NCBI RefSeq assembly: GCF_964021845.1
Contig: NZ_CAXHZC010000002.1
Location: forward strand, 310,001-374,000
Length of the DNA: 64,000 nucleotides
Source: Arcticibacterium sp964021845
GTDB lineage: Bacteria; Bacteroidota; Bacteroidia; Cytophagales; Spirosomataceae
Direction of reading: 5' to 3'
Shown here: positions 8,594-18,372 of the stretch, piece by piece
Layout: each line of letters starts with the position of its first letter
Position numbering within the stretch: position 1 is the stretch's first letter
The notes under the pieces: generated by a model
What the model was told of the DNA's origin: nothing
What the model saw: only the letters and a program-made list of their open reading frames with translations
Database searches by the model: none
Made by a program: the position numbers and the translations under genes

Positions 8594-9355
8594 GTTGGTA
8601 AGCTCTACAAACTCCTGATAAGTAAGTTGTTCCGCTCTCTTTTGAAGATTAGGATGCTCAAAATCTATTCCCATAGGTTTTAGGGCATTACTTAGCATTT
8701 TACGGCGTTGGTTAAAACCAGTTTTCACTACCGTGAAAAACTTCTTCTCGTCGCAGTCGAGCGTCAAATTCTTATTTCTTACCAATCTAATTACACCAGA
8801 ATCCACTTTTGGTGGTGGGTCAAAAGAAATTGGTGGTACATCTATGTGATAATCTATATCATAATAAGCCTGCAAAAGCACACTTAAAATTCCGTATTTC
8901 TTACTTCCAGGTTTTGACGCTATGCGTTCTGCCACCTCTTTTTGAAGCATACAAACTACCTCGTCTACAATGTCTTTGTCTTGTAAAACTTTGAAAAATA
9001 TCTGTGAAGAAATGTTATATGGAAAATTACCAATGACACCTATTTTTTCATTTTCTTCCAAAGCTAGCTCTTTGGTAAGCCACATATTCAGCACATCTTC
9101 ATTATAAACACGGCCTTTTAGTGCCGGAAAGTGCTCATTAAGGTAAACCACAGACTCACCGTCCAGCTCCACCACATGCGTTTCCATGTCATCACGTTCT
9201 AATAAATATTTGGTCAATACACCCATTCCTGGGCCTATCTCCAAAACCTTTTTATACCTACCTTCAGGCAAAATCAATTCAACAATATCTTTCGCTATGC
9301 CTTCATTGGTTAAAAAATGCTGACCAAGATGTTTTTTAGCTCTTACTTTTGCCAT
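8582..9355 (-). CDS. ksgA: 16S rRNA adenine dimethyltransferase KsgA
   Basis: Dimethylates two adjacent adenines in the 3' helix of 16S rRNA. The 257 residues start with KKHLGQHFL, the family's typical N terminus, then show the SAM-binding LEIGPGMGVLT (about 38-48), the acidic VELDGE loop and the NFPYNIS catalytic motif (about 108-114). Length is normal. The gene ends inside the 3' end of the convergent regulator gene (12 bp overlap). A -7-like element lies just upstream. Confidence 0.97.
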   Translation of the reverse strand: MAKVRAKKHLGQHFLTNEGIAKDIVELILPEGRYKKVLEIGPGMGVLTKYLLERDDMETHVVELDGESVVYLNEHFPALKGRVYNEDVLNMWLTKELALEENEKIGVIGNFPYNISSQIFFKVLQDKDIVDEVVCMLQKEVAERIASKPGSKKYGILSVLLQAYYDIDYHIDVPPISFDPPPKVDSGVIRLVRNKNLTLDCDEKKFFTVVKTGFNQRRKMLSNALKPMGIDFEHPNLQKRAEQLTYQEFVELTNLIS

Positions 9356-9377
9356 TAAAAAAACGGATAATTAGCCC

Positions 9378-9385
9378 CAAAAATA
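9378..9385 (-). promoter_or_regulatory. putative ksgA promoter -7 element
   Basis: Read leftward the bases are TATTTTTG, matching the Bacteroidota -7 consensus TAnnTTTG, 23 bp before the ksgA start codon. No clear -33 TTTG partner is seen, so this is tentative. Confidence 0.4.
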
Positions 9386-9458
9386 GCTATTAATTCTTAG
9401 TTTTAGCTGTTTATTAACTCCAAGGATATCCTTAAAATACTTCTAGTTCATCGCTTCT

Positions 9459-12400
9459 ATGCCAAAAAAAAAGACAGCATTTGCAGAATTCGACCCACTT
9501 CAAGACCTAATTGACAACACCTCCGAAGTGGTGATGATGCTATCACCAGAATTAAAATTCCTTTTTGTCAATAAAGCTTTTAGAGAAGCCTATGGTTTTG
9601 CTTCAGAAGAGGTTATCAGCATGTCATTTATGGACATCATACATCCGCTGTCTGTAAAAGATGTAAAAAGTAGGCTACAGCTAGTTCAGCAAGGGAAACC
9701 TGTATCAAACTTTCAGATGATTACCCGAAACAGAGATGACAAAAGGGTTTATCTAGAAGGAGAAATAACCAGTAGATTTGAAGATGGTGAGGTCGTAAAT
9801 TATAGATGCCTTTTTAGAGATATTACGCAGCGAAGAAGAGCTGAAAGAGCTCAAGATTTATACTACTCTATAGCTCAAGCTAACTTAAAGACTCAAGATT
9901 TAAAAGAGTTTTTAAAAATGGTGCATGAAGAGCTTCAGAAAAAAATATATGCCAATAACTTCTTTGTGGCTATATATGAGCCAGAAGATAGCTCCATATA
10001 TTTTCCTTATAGAGTAGATGAACAGTATCCCACACCTGTGGAAGACAGAAGAAAACTAGGAAGTGGTATTGTAGAATATGCCATGGTGCAAAACAAGCCA
10101 TTGCTTTTTTATAAAGAAGAGTTTGAAGAACTGGTCAAAACTGAAAAGATCTTCCTTTACGGAAAAGAGCTTCCTGAAGTTCAGGTAATTGTGCCTTTAA
10201 AGGTCAATGACAAAACCACGGGAGTAATTGGCATCAAATCATACACTGATGCCACCAAGTTTAGCAGTAGAAACCTTGAGCTTTTAGAGTTCGTGTCGGG
10301 TCAGGTAGCTCTTGCTTTGGTAAGAAAAAAATCTCAAGAAGACCTTTTTATACAAACAGCTCGATTAAATGCCGTTTTTGATAGTAGTTCGCACCAAATA
10401 TGGACTGTTGATAATAAGCGACACTTAAGCTCTTTCAATAAAAATTATGCAAAACTTATAGAGGAGCAGCTTGGCAAACCACCTGCTTTAAACGTGAGTA
10501 TTGAAAAAGTGGGTTGGAAGTTAATCAACCCAGAAGATAGACCATTTCTTAGAGAGATGTACAGCCTAGCTTTTCAGGGTAAAGCCCAATATTTTGAAAT
10601 GCACTGGGGTGGTCTTGACGGCGGCGAAGATTGGTATGAGTTTTACCTCAACCCTATCATGTCTACAGATAGTGGTAAAATCACCGAAGTATCTGGTATA
10701 GCCAGAAATGTTACTGAAAAGAAAAAGGCTATACTTTCTATTCAAAAAAGTGAAGAGAAATTCAGAAATATCATTGAGTCATTTATTGACATTTATTACC
10801 GTACTGATTTAGCCGGAAACGTCACCATGATTTCTCCTTCAGTATTGACTCACACTGGTTATTCTTTAGAAGAAGTTATTGGAAATAAAGTAGATAAGTT
10901 CTTTGAAAATGCTCAAGACAGCTCGCAAAACATTAAAACACTTTTAAAAACGGGAAGTATTACCAATTTTGATGTTACCGTAAAAAGGAAAGATGGTTCT
11001 GTGCGTCAATTCATGTTAAACATCAGAATGATTAAAGACAAACGGGGGCTTCCTTACGCTGTAGAGGGAATTGCCCGTGACATAACGGAGCTTAAAAATT
11101 ATGCTAATGAGTTACAAATAGCCAAGACGGAGGCCGAGCATTCTCTTGCAGTCAAAGAGCGTTTCTTGGCCAATATGAGCCATGAGATAAGAACCCCAAT
11201 GAATGGCATCATTGGTATGATAGATGTTTTGAATGAAACACCACTTGAACTGGAGCAAAAGGATTATGTAAATACAATCAAAAAGTCTTCTCAAACCCTT
11301 TTAACCATTCTGAATGACATCCTAGATTTATCGAAGATAGAAGCTGGTAAAATGGATCTTCATTTGGTAGATTTTGAGTTAGAAGAAATATTGAAAACAC
11401 TCATTGCTCTTTTTAACCAAAAGGCCTTTGAAAAGGGAGATACCATCAAATATGAACTTGCCAGCGATGTTCCCAAATATGTAAAGGCTGACCAAACAAG
11501 AATTCTTCAAATATTGTCAAACCTTACTTCGAACGCCATAAAATTTACCGAAAACGGTGAAATCAAAATTACAGTAAGTCTTGTAGAACAAAAAGATAAA
11601 ATATCTGAAATCAAATTTGAAGTAATAGATCAGGGAATAGGTATCACCAAGGAAGACCAAGATAGACTTTTCAATGCGTTTCAACAATTAGATAATTCTA
11701 CCAGCAAATCTTTTGGCGGAACAGGTCTGGGCTTGGTAATTTCTAGAGAACTAAGCCAAAGAATGAAAGGCGAAATGGGTGTAAACTCAAAAGTGGGAAA
11801 AGGAAGTAACTTCTGGTTTACCTGTAAACTTGAAAAAGTAAGAAGACCATCTAAGGAGAGTAAATCGACGGACGACAGCATAAAACTTACAGATTACTTC
11901 ACAGAAATACATCCCAAAATATTACTGGTAGACGACAACGACGTTAATAGAAAAGTAGCAAGAGAAATACTAAAACGCTCTGGCTGTGAAATGGAAGAAG
12001 CCGATTCTGGCAAAAATGCCATCGCTATTTTCGAAGCTGCTCAAAACTTTGACCTCATATTAATGGATATTCAAATGCCTGAAATGGATGGCATTGAAAC
12101 TACTAAAATACTTAGAGAACGCTTTGCCAAAACACTGCCAAAAGTAGTGGCTATGACCGCTTACTCTATGCAAGACGACAGAGAGAAGTTCCTTAATAGC
12201 GGTTTTGATGGCTATGTTTCCAAACCCATTAGAGCCGCCACTTTAATAAAAACCGTGGAAGACATGGTGAGAGGGGAAAATGTTTCAAATGCAAAACCTA
12301 AAAAGGTGAAAGCTTTTAATTTAGATGATGTTCCTTCTTTTGACAGAACAGTTATTGATGGTTTAAAAGAGATGGTTGGCCAGGAAATGCTAATTTCTGT

Positions 12401-12662
12401 GTTTCAAGACTTTCAAAAAGAAGCTACAGAACAGATTGAAAATACAGAGGACGCTTTTAAAAAGAATGATGTAAAAACCATTCAGCAAGAGCTTCATACG
12501 CTAAAAGGTAATTCGGGAACCATAGGGTTAATGAAAATTCATGAGATAGTTAAGGCCATTGAAATTCCAGCCAAAACAGGGAATCTTGAAAATTTTCAAG
12601 AAAATTTCAATTTACTTAAAGCAGAATTCATTGCCGTACAAAAAGATTTTAACAGCCTATAA
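9459..12662 (+). CDS. hybrid sensor histidine kinase (PAS-GAF-PAS-PAS-HisKA-HATPase-REC-HPt)
   Basis: Cytoplasmic multi-step phosphorelay kinase of 1067 residues. Order: PAS (about 14-130), GAF (about 145-290), PAS (about 300-425), PAS (about 432-555), HisKA with His575 in NMSHEIRTPMNG, HATPase_c (about 680-800, GTGLGL), receiver domain with Asp870 in LILMDIQMPEMDG, and a C-terminal HPt domain with His1013 in LHTLKGNSGTIGL. All relay residues are present. No membrane segments are seen, so the signal is probably internal. It is a single-gene unit between ksgA and a secreted protease; its output partner is not adjacent, and the HPt domain suggests transfer to a separate regulator. Confidence 0.93.
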   Translation: MPKKKTAFAEFDPLQDLIDNTSEVVMMLSPELKFLFVNKAFREAYGFASEEVISMSFMDIIHPLSVKDVKSRLQLVQQGKPVSNFQMITRNRDDKRVYLEGEITSRFEDGEVVNYRCLFRDITQRRRAERAQDLYYSIAQANLKTQDLKEFLKMVHEELQKKIYANNFFVAIYEPEDSSIYFPYRVDEQYPTPVEDRRKLGSGIVEYAMVQNKPLLFYKEEFEELVKTEKIFLYGKELPEVQVIVPLKVNDKTTGVIGIKSYTDATKFSSRNLELLEFVSGQVALALVRKKSQEDLFIQTARLNAVFDSSSHQIWTVDNKRHLSSFNKNYAKLIEEQLGKPPALNVSIEKVGWKLINPEDRPFLREMYSLAFQGKAQYFEMHWGGLDGGEDWYEFYLNPIMSTDSGKITEVSGIARNVTEKKKAILSIQKSEEKFRNIIESFIDIYYRTDLAGNVTMISPSVLTHTGYSLEEVIGNKVDKFFENAQDSSQNIKTLLKTGSITNFDVTVKRKDGSVRQFMLNIRMIKDKRGLPYAVEGIARDITELKNYANELQIAKTEAEHSLAVKERFLANMSHEIRTPMNGIIGMIDVLNETPLELEQKDYVNTIKKSSQTLLTILNDILDLSKIEAGKMDLHLVDFELEEILKTLIALFNQKAFEKGDTIKYELASDVPKYVKADQTRILQILSNLTSNAIKFTENGEIKITVSLVEQKDKISEIKFEVIDQGIGITKEDQDRLFNAFQQLDNSTSKSFGGTGLGLVISRELSQRMKGEMGVNSKVGKGSNFWFTCKLEKVRRPSKESKSTDDSIKLTDYFTEIHPKILLVDDNDVNRKVAREILKRSGCEMEEADSGKNAIAIFEAAQNFDLILMDIQMPEMDGIETTKILRERFAKTLPKVVAMTAYSMQDDREKFLNSGFDGYVSKPIRAATLIKTVEDMVRGENVSNAKPKKVKAFNLDDVPSFDRTVIDGLKEMVGQEMLISVFQDFQKEATEQIENTEDAFKKNDVKTIQQELHTLKGNSGTIGLMKIHEIVKAIEIPAKTGNLENFQENFNLLKAEFIAVQKDFNSL

Positions 12663-12683
12663 TTCTTATTAAAAGCATTTTAG

Positions 12684-12691
12684 TAACTTTG
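12684..12691 (+). promoter_or_regulatory. putative -7 promoter element for the metalloprotease gene
   Basis: TAACTTTG is an exact match to the Bacteroidota -7 consensus TAnnTTTG, 47 bp before the start codon. No convincing -33 TTTG is seen; a TTA-rich stretch occupies that region. Confidence 0.5.
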
Positions 12692-12738
12692 TTACACTAA
12701 GTGCTTACTTAGAAAATCAGGAAAAGTGAATCTATAGA

Positions 12739-15237
12739 ATGAAATTTACCAAATGGATAGCCACTGCGGTCTATCTATTTATTGGTTTTAGTTTTACCAC
12801 TAATGCTCAGCTAAGCTGTGGAACTGCCCCTAGCCCTTTTGAAAAAGTAGAGCTAAAATCGCTCTTACAAGACAATACCAAAAACTTACGCCGTCCTAAT
12901 TATAACCTCGCTGTAAATGCGGTTATTGTTCATTCTGATACTGCCCTATCCGCTTTTGGACGCTCAGAGGTTAATATACTTTTAAACCGAGCCAACCTTT
13001 ACTTTGCGGAAATAGGTATTCAGTTTATTCTAAAAAACGCCGAAGTAAAAGACGTTTACAACAGCAAACTTCAATCGTTTAAAAGTGCTGACGAACTAGA
13101 ATTAAGAAATGAGTATGACTTTTCAGATGCCATAAACATATACTTTGTCAAATCTATCACTAATAAAGATGGCTCCACTTTAAATGGCTACAGTGCCCTC
13201 CCAACCTATAAAGCTGGAAGCAATAGCGTTATTTTAAGTTATCAAAACAACAGTCCTGAAAACTTCCAAATATTAAAAGACAAGACTTTTCTGCATGAAT
13301 TAGGTCACTATTTTGGGCTTTTACATACTTTTCAAGACGGAAACCATGCTGACATCACAAAGAGGGAGCTGGTCACTAGAGGCATAAACACAAACTGTGT
13401 TTACACAGGTGACGAAATATGTGATACACCCTCCGATCCTTTTGAAAGGCTCTCTAATTTCACAAACGTTAATTGCTCTCAAGCATTCCCAGAAGGTTTA
13501 GTAGATGCCAATGGAGAAGTTTACCTTCCTGTCTATGATAATTTAATGTCATATCATGTGGGCTGTGGTGATAATTTTACGCAACAGCAATATGAAAGAA
13601 TGGAAGCTGCTTTGGCCATCAGATTGTCGCCAAGTGCTGAATATCAAATCACGAGTTTAGAAGCAAACTTTGTGAGCTTAAAAGCCCCTAAAAAACAAGT
13701 ATACTGTGCAGGAGAAAAAGTAAGTCTTGGAATTTTAGCCAGTGGTACATTCGAAAGTGACAATCATTACACGCTTGAATTCTCAGACCAAACAGGAGAT
13801 AATTTCCATGACGTAGAAGCCACTTTTTATCAAGACAGCTTACACTTTATTATTCCTGAAGAACTGGTTCCGGGTTTAAATTATAGATTCCGTTTAAAAA
13901 GCTCTTCCCCTGAAGTGAGCAGTTTCCCTACTGAAAATATTCAGATAAAAACTAAAGGACAAATTTCGCTTTATTCTAATCGCACTATTACTAATAGTGG
14001 AGAGTTTGTCAACCTAAAAGTAAAAACTGTAGGAGGTGGCCCTTGGAGTTTTGAATTATCTGACGGCAGAATATTCGAAAACATTAATGTACCTGAATTA
14101 TCCATAGCCACCCTAATAAATGAAACCAGTACTTTCTCCTTAGAAACTGCGACCCGAGCCTGTGCTTTAAGCATAGATAGCACTAAAGTCACTATTGAAG
14201 TAGTTCCCCCTGCTATTTCTATTTCCAGTTCTTTTGTTACTGATATTTGTAAAAAATCCGTTGTTAAAATCCCCGCCAGGGGGCTAAATATTGACAAAAT
14301 CTCTTCTTACACTATTGTTTTAAACGGACAGAATAAAAGCTATATCGTAAAACCGACTATCTCCACCACATCTGTCAACTTTACAGTGCCAGATGAGATA
14401 GAAGAGGGACAGACCTTTAATTTAAAGATAAATGGAGATGGTTTAGGAGATTACAGCGAAACCTTTGAGGTTAATATTTTTGAAGCTCCAAGCCAGCCAA
14501 AAATAATCAGTCCGGTTAAATATTGTTTTAATTCCACTGCTACTTCGCTAACTGCGGAAGGAGATAGTTTAAGATGGTATTTTGCAGAAAATGATGGCAT
14601 TCCCTATCCTTCTATTACACCTAAAACTGCAGAACAAGGTATTTTTTATTACTATGTTTCTCAAATATCTGAGAAAGGATGCAGCAGCGAAAGGAGTAAG
14701 ATAGAGGTTCAAATAAAACCACCAGTTACGGCTAACATGAGCGGGGGCGGCACTATTGTTAATGGGGATTCTACAAAATTAAGATTTGACCTGACAGGAG
14801 AAGCCCCGTGGAATTTAGAAATGGAAGATGGTACTTTACTAACAGCCGAAAGCCAGACCTTCGAATATTATGTGAAGCCAAATAACTCCACTGCCTACAC
14901 TTTAAAAAAAGTAAACAACCACTGTGGAAATGGTTTTGTTTCTGGCCGTGTAGAAGTGCAGGTGATACTACCACTTGCCTTAAATGAAGAACCAAAAAAT
15001 GCATTTGTAGCCTTCCCTATTCCAGCGAAAGACTATTTAGACTTAAGACTGGACGAAACGAACGAACACTTACTCTTAGAGCTTTACAGCTTTACCGGAC
15101 ACTTGCAGTTAAAAAGAAAACCCTTGTTTCAAAATGGCCTAGCAAGAATAAAGCTTCCAGCTTTAAACGCTGGAAGCTATATTATAAAATTGACCCGTGG
15201 TACAGAAACTTATTACAAAACTATTGTAGTGCGTTAG
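12739..15237 (+). CDS. secreted M43-type (pappalysin/cytophagalysin-like) metalloprotease with T9SS C-terminal domain
   Basis: An 832-residue exported protease with a signal peptide ending near NAQLS. The zinc site HELGHYFGLLH (His186, Glu187, His190, His196) is the metzincin motif, with a Met-turn NLMSYH around Met270. Cysteines near CVYTGDEICDTP and CSQAF fit disulfides of the M43 family. Several beta-sandwich segments follow (about 310-740). The last ~75 residues, starting at AFPIPAKDYLDLRL, look like a Type IX secretion sorting domain (Por/SprF-dependent), implying secretion or surface attachment. It ends one base before the convergent porin gene. Confidence 0.92.
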   Translation: MKFTKWIATAVYLFIGFSFTTNAQLSCGTAPSPFEKVELKSLLQDNTKNLRRPNYNLAVNAVIVHSDTALSAFGRSEVNILLNRANLYFAEIGIQFILKNAEVKDVYNSKLQSFKSADELELRNEYDFSDAINIYFVKSITNKDGSTLNGYSALPTYKAGSNSVILSYQNNSPENFQILKDKTFLHELGHYFGLLHTFQDGNHADITKRELVTRGINTNCVYTGDEICDTPSDPFERLSNFTNVNCSQAFPEGLVDANGEVYLPVYDNLMSYHVGCGDNFTQQQYERMEAALAIRLSPSAEYQITSLEANFVSLKAPKKQVYCAGEKVSLGILASGTFESDNHYTLEFSDQTGDNFHDVEATFYQDSLHFIIPEELVPGLNYRFRLKSSSPEVSSFPTENIQIKTKGQISLYSNRTITNSGEFVNLKVKTVGGGPWSFELSDGRIFENINVPELSIATLINETSTFSLETATRACALSIDSTKVTIEVVPPAISISSSFVTDICKKSVVKIPARGLNIDKISSYTIVLNGQNKSYIVKPTISTTSVNFTVPDEIEEGQTFNLKINGDGLGDYSETFEVNIFEAPSQPKIISPVKYCFNSTATSLTAEGDSLRWYFAENDGIPYPSITPKTAEQGIFYYYVSQISEKGCSSERSKIEVQIKPPVTANMSGGGTIVNGDSTKLRFDLTGEAPWNLEMEDGTLLTAESQTFEYYVKPNNSTAYTLKKVNNHCGNGFVSGRVEVQVILPLALNEEPKNAFVAFPIPAKDYLDLRLDETNEHLLLELYSFTGHLQLKRKPLFQNGLARIKLPALNAGSYIIKLTRGTETYYKTIVVR
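15152..15178. repeat. 10-bp perfect inverted repeat in the protease 3' coding end
   Basis: AGCTTCCAGC (15152-15161) and GCTGGAAGCT (15169-15178) form a perfect stem with a 7-base loop inside codons for KLPALNAGS. The two convergent genes are separated by one base, so there is no room for an intergenic terminator. This hairpin may serve the leftward gene's transcript, although no strong T tract follows it on either strand. Confidence 0.45.
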
Positions 15238-15238
15238 T

Positions 15239-16744
15239 TTAGAAAAAAGTACCTATTGTAAAAGATAAATTACCGCTCTTATTAGAAATCAAAGAAGAGT
15301 CAAAATCTACTTCATTTGACAAAACATAAGGTGTATAAGCACTATCAAAGGTATTTGCAGAGTAAGCTGCGTCTATAAAAAACTTAGGTGAGCGATAACC
15401 TAAACCTCCAGAAACTATAAGCTTACTTCTATCCACACCATCATTGGCATTTATTGGGTCCCCCAGATAATTCAAACCACCTCTTAACCGGAAGTTTGAT
15501 TTTCTAAGTTCCAACCCACCTTTAATATTTACCACATTATTATAATCACTGGCTATTGCATTTGTTTGCTCATCAGACCATTGGCTAAGATCTTTATTTT
15601 TAATACCCATGCCTTTATAACCTACATATTCCGCTTGAACGCTTAGCATACCTATTTTTTTAGGCAACATATATGAAACGCCAGCATTTGCCCTTAGCGG
15701 CGAAGTAATGTTATATTTGAAATCATTAGGAAGGCTTTCCACAGTAGTGTATAAATTATCTGGCTCAATAGCTCCTTCTACTGGGTTAATTTGTACTGTA
15801 GAATAAAAAGTTTCTTTGGCACCTAAAATGGTAGGCGTAGTTAAGTTTACACCAACATTAACATTTCTTGAAGCTTTAAATATTGCTCCCAAGCTCAAGT
15901 TTGCACCAAAACCACTGACTATTAAATCATCTGAAATCATAAATTCATTAATAACCTCCGCATTATCAAACTGTTCATAATGATCACTCTCCATGTTATA
16001 GTTTAAGGTCTGCAGACCTAGGCTAGCTCCCAAATAAGTTTTGTCTCCTAAGTTGGCGGCATAAGATAAATTTAACTGCCCCAAATTTCCAGATTCCGAA
16101 ACAACGCCCTCTTGATAAACTGGCAAGGTAAGTTCACCTACTGTGTACCCATCTTCAAAAGGATTAATCAGATAACTCCAATAGTACATGGCCTCTCTTG
16201 TATCTGCAAATCCTTGATTTGGAACATTACTCGGTTGAAACTCATTATCTAAATCAGTAGGAGTAGCACCACTATTACTTGTCTCTAAGGCAAAAGCATC
16301 CATTATAGAACTCCTTTCATTGGTTCCAGAATAGGCATGCTCATTGTTGAAATTAACAAGTGTATTATAACTTATTCCAAAGTTCGAACGCTTTATTTTA
16401 CCACTACGTCCTGGCTTACTAAATACTACTGACGCTTGTCCTAAGCCAAAGTTCGAAGAACTTCTGTTTGATGAGGTTCCTAGGTAAGTTGAAGTAGTTG
16501 TTAAGTTTCTAAAAACAGGACTTATGCTAAACTCCGACCTGTTATAGAAACCAAGACCAGCAGGGTTTACTATACTACTACTAGCATCACCTCCTAATGC
16601 TGTAAACGCTCCTCCCATGCCTAAACTTCTTGCAGTTCCGTAATTATTGTATTGAGAAAAACGGAAAGCGTCTTCACCGTACTGAGCTTGCACAAGTGAC
16701 AGGCTAAGTAAAGTAATAGATAAACTTAATATTAACTTTTTCAT
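15239..16744 (-). CDS. FadL/OmpP1/TodX-family outer-membrane transport protein
   Basis: An outer-membrane beta-barrel protein of about 501 residues. I start it at the ATG at 16744 (MKKLILSLSITLL), which gives a clean signal peptide ending at VQAQYG; upstream in-frame starts add an unlikely extension. The mature N terminus has the family's ARSLGMGGAFTALGGDASS and NPAGLGFY motifs, as in FadL-type hydrophobic-compound transporters often annotated as hemin or aromatic transporters in Bacteroidota. The C terminus ends in an aromatic residue (TIGTFF), usual for barrel insertion. The substrate is not evident. Confidence 0.88.
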   Translation of the reverse strand: MKKLILSLSITLLSLSLVQAQYGEDAFRFSQYNNYGTARSLGMGGAFTALGGDASSSIVNPAGLGFYNRSEFSISPVFRNLTTTSTYLGTSSNRSSSNFGLGQASVVFSKPGRSGKIKRSNFGISYNTLVNFNNEHAYSGTNERSSIMDAFALETSNSGATPTDLDNEFQPSNVPNQGFADTREAMYYWSYLINPFEDGYTVGELTLPVYQEGVVSESGNLGQLNLSYAANLGDKTYLGASLGLQTLNYNMESDHYEQFDNAEVINEFMISDDLIVSGFGANLSLGAIFKASRNVNVGVNLTTPTILGAKETFYSTVQINPVEGAIEPDNLYTTVESLPNDFKYNITSPLRANAGVSYMLPKKIGMLSVQAEYVGYKGMGIKNKDLSQWSDEQTNAIASDYNNVVNIKGGLELRKSNFRLRGGLNYLGDPINANDGVDRSKLIVSGGLGYRSPKFFIDAAYSANTFDSAYTPYVLSNEVDFDSSLISNKSGNLSFTIGTFF

Positions 16745-16826
16745 ATAATTTGTATTTGTTGATAGAAGTGGTTTCATAACGTACAAAATCCAATTTCTAT
16801 TTCCTCCGGCTTAAATTTCACAAAAA

Positions 16827-16862
16827 TACCCCGCCAAAGGTCCGTTTGGAATCAGCGGGGTA
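16827..16862 (-). terminator. putative terminator of the low-complexity lipoprotein gene
   Basis: TACCCCGC (16827-16834) pairs with GCGGGGTA (16855-16862), with inner complementarity CAAA/TTTG. Read leftward the hairpin is followed by TTTTTG. It lies about 50 bp after the stop of the leftward lipoprotein gene. Confidence 0.7.
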
Positions 16863-16908
16863 AAATTTATAAAGACCTACCACCTTGAGTGGTTTTCTAA
16901 AAGCTATT

Positions 16909-18153
16909 TTATCTAGGTCTTGCAGAAGAAGAACTGCTTCTGCTCGAGCTTGAAGAACTAGAGCTTCCTCTTGAGTAACTACCCGCTGAACTTGAACTTC
17001 TTGTTGAAGTTGCCGGTCTTGAGTAACCTGAATTACTTCTAGTAGGTGTACTACTTCTAGAGTACCCAGAGTTTCTAGATGTTCCAGAATTTGTGCTCGG
17101 CGTATAACTTCTTGCTCTAGTAGCTGTTCTAGAATAAGTATTTGCACTACTAGACCTAGGAGAAGCAGAACTTCTGCTTAAACCTGAATTAGCGGTGTTC
17201 CTAGTTGAGCTAACGCTTCTTGCTGCGTTTCTTGAATACGCATCATAAGAAGCAGGTCTGCTGCTTGCGGTAGTGTACGTTCTTGCGTTTGAAGCTGCCG
17301 CCGACCTTGAGCTCGCCACAGTTCCACGTCTTACGCTTGATGTTGATGTTACCGGTTTTCTAGTGTTAGTAAAACCATCATTATACATGCTTGAAGCTCT
17401 TCCACTACTTCTTGGACCATAACTTCTGTTCCCAGAAGCTCTAGAGTCATTAGCTAGCACTGGCTGAACACCATAATAAGGACTTCCGAAACCTCCACCG
17501 TATGCAGAATATCTTCCAAAAGAACTGTAACCCCATGGACTATATCCAAATGAGTTATAACCAAATGGGCTGTACCCAAATGAATTCATACCACCGAAAC
17601 CGAAACTGTTGATTCCATAAAAACCTCCATAGGCCATAGAACCCATTCCTAAATAAGAGCCAAAACCTGAATTAAATGGAGAAAATCCAAAAGGAGAGTA
17701 TCCGAAAGAATTATAACCATAACCACCAAATGGATTATTGAAAGAATTCCAGCTATTTAAATTTCTAGAGCCACTCCATGCATAATCATTCCATCCTTCT
17801 GCGTATCCTTCAGCATAACCTGAAGTATAACCTGCATCTGGAGTATGTGCTCTTTTTAAAGCATTGGCAGAAACATAATTTTCATCAAAGTAGGTATCTG
17901 TACCTTCTACAGATTCACCTACCACAGAAGTTTCTACTGGTACACGGTCATAGGCATCATTATATTCAGAAAGATACTCTGGAGCGTATGCATTAGAATT
18001 TGAAACTGAAGGAGCGTAAGCCACAGGAGCATCAGATGATGTGCCATACATATCATCATACTCACCCGAACTAACTAAAGTTTTGCTGGTAGAACAACTA
18101 GTGATAGCTGCACCTGCAAACAATGACAAAGCGATATATTTTATATTTTTCAT
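16909..18153 (-). CDS. low-complexity (Gly/Phe/Tyr then Ser/Arg-rich) lipoprotein
   Basis: From the ATG at 18153 the product has about 414 residues with a lipoprotein signal (lipobox AITSC, Cys near residue 20). After an acidic linker there is a duplicated SGYAEGYAEGW-like stretch. A zone of about 110 residues follows, dominated by Gly, Phe, Tyr, Ser and Asn in repeats such as NSFGYSPFG. The C-terminal half is almost only Ser, Arg, Ala, Thr and Tyr with final poly-Ser and RPR. There is no enzymatic motif. It may be a surface or cell-envelope polymer-like protein; the function is unknown. The repetitive DNA creates long open frames on the other frames, which I reject as genes. Confidence 0.75.
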   Translation of the reverse strand: MKNIKYIALSLFAGAAITSCSTSKTLVSSGEYDDMYGTSSDAPVAYAPSVSNSNAYAPEYLSEYNDAYDRVPVETSVVGESVEGTDTYFDENYVSANALKRAHTPDAGYTSGYAEGYAEGWNDYAWSGSRNLNSWNSFNNPFGGYGYNSFGYSPFGFSPFNSGFGSYLGMGSMAYGGFYGINSFGFGGMNSFGYSPFGYNSFGYSPWGYSSFGRYSAYGGGFGSPYYGVQPVLANDSRASGNRSYGPRSSGRASSMYNDGFTNTRKPVTSTSSVRRGTVASSRSAAASNARTYTTASSRPASYDAYSRNAARSVSSTRNTANSGLSRSSASPRSSSANTYSRTATRARSYTPSTNSGTSRNSGYSRSSTPTRSNSGYSRPATSTRSSSSAGSYSRGSSSSSSSSRSSSSSARPR

Positions 18154-18300
18154 AAACGTATTATTTAAAAGGACTGAACCAATCTTATATCTAAGATGCA
18201 AAAACTCGCTGAATGGTTGCGTGAGTACGTAAAAATAATCAACACAACAATAGAATAACGAACAATACTTCTAGATACATACAAAGCTACCCAAAAAACT

Positions 18301-18308
18301 TATCTTTG
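18301..18308 (+). promoter_or_regulatory. putative -7 promoter element for proS
   Basis: TATCTTTG matches the Bacteroidota TAnnTTTG consensus, 65 bp before the proS start. A matching -33 TTTG is not clear. Confidence 0.45.
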
Positions 18309-18372
18309 CAACCTCTTTAAATAGCCTTATAAAAATAGGCTGAAGAATCATTATAATTTAAATACGAGAGAA

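Noticed and set aside
16818..17147. Leftward 109-residue open frame over the Ser/Arg-rich region
   Set aside because: It is a shadow of the repetitive lipoprotein gene in another frame, with a Leu/Glu/Gln-rich sequence caused by the repeats.
16900..17760. Possible CRISPR-like or satellite array
   Set aside because: The repetition follows codons of a low-complexity protein and has no constant repeat with unique spacers.
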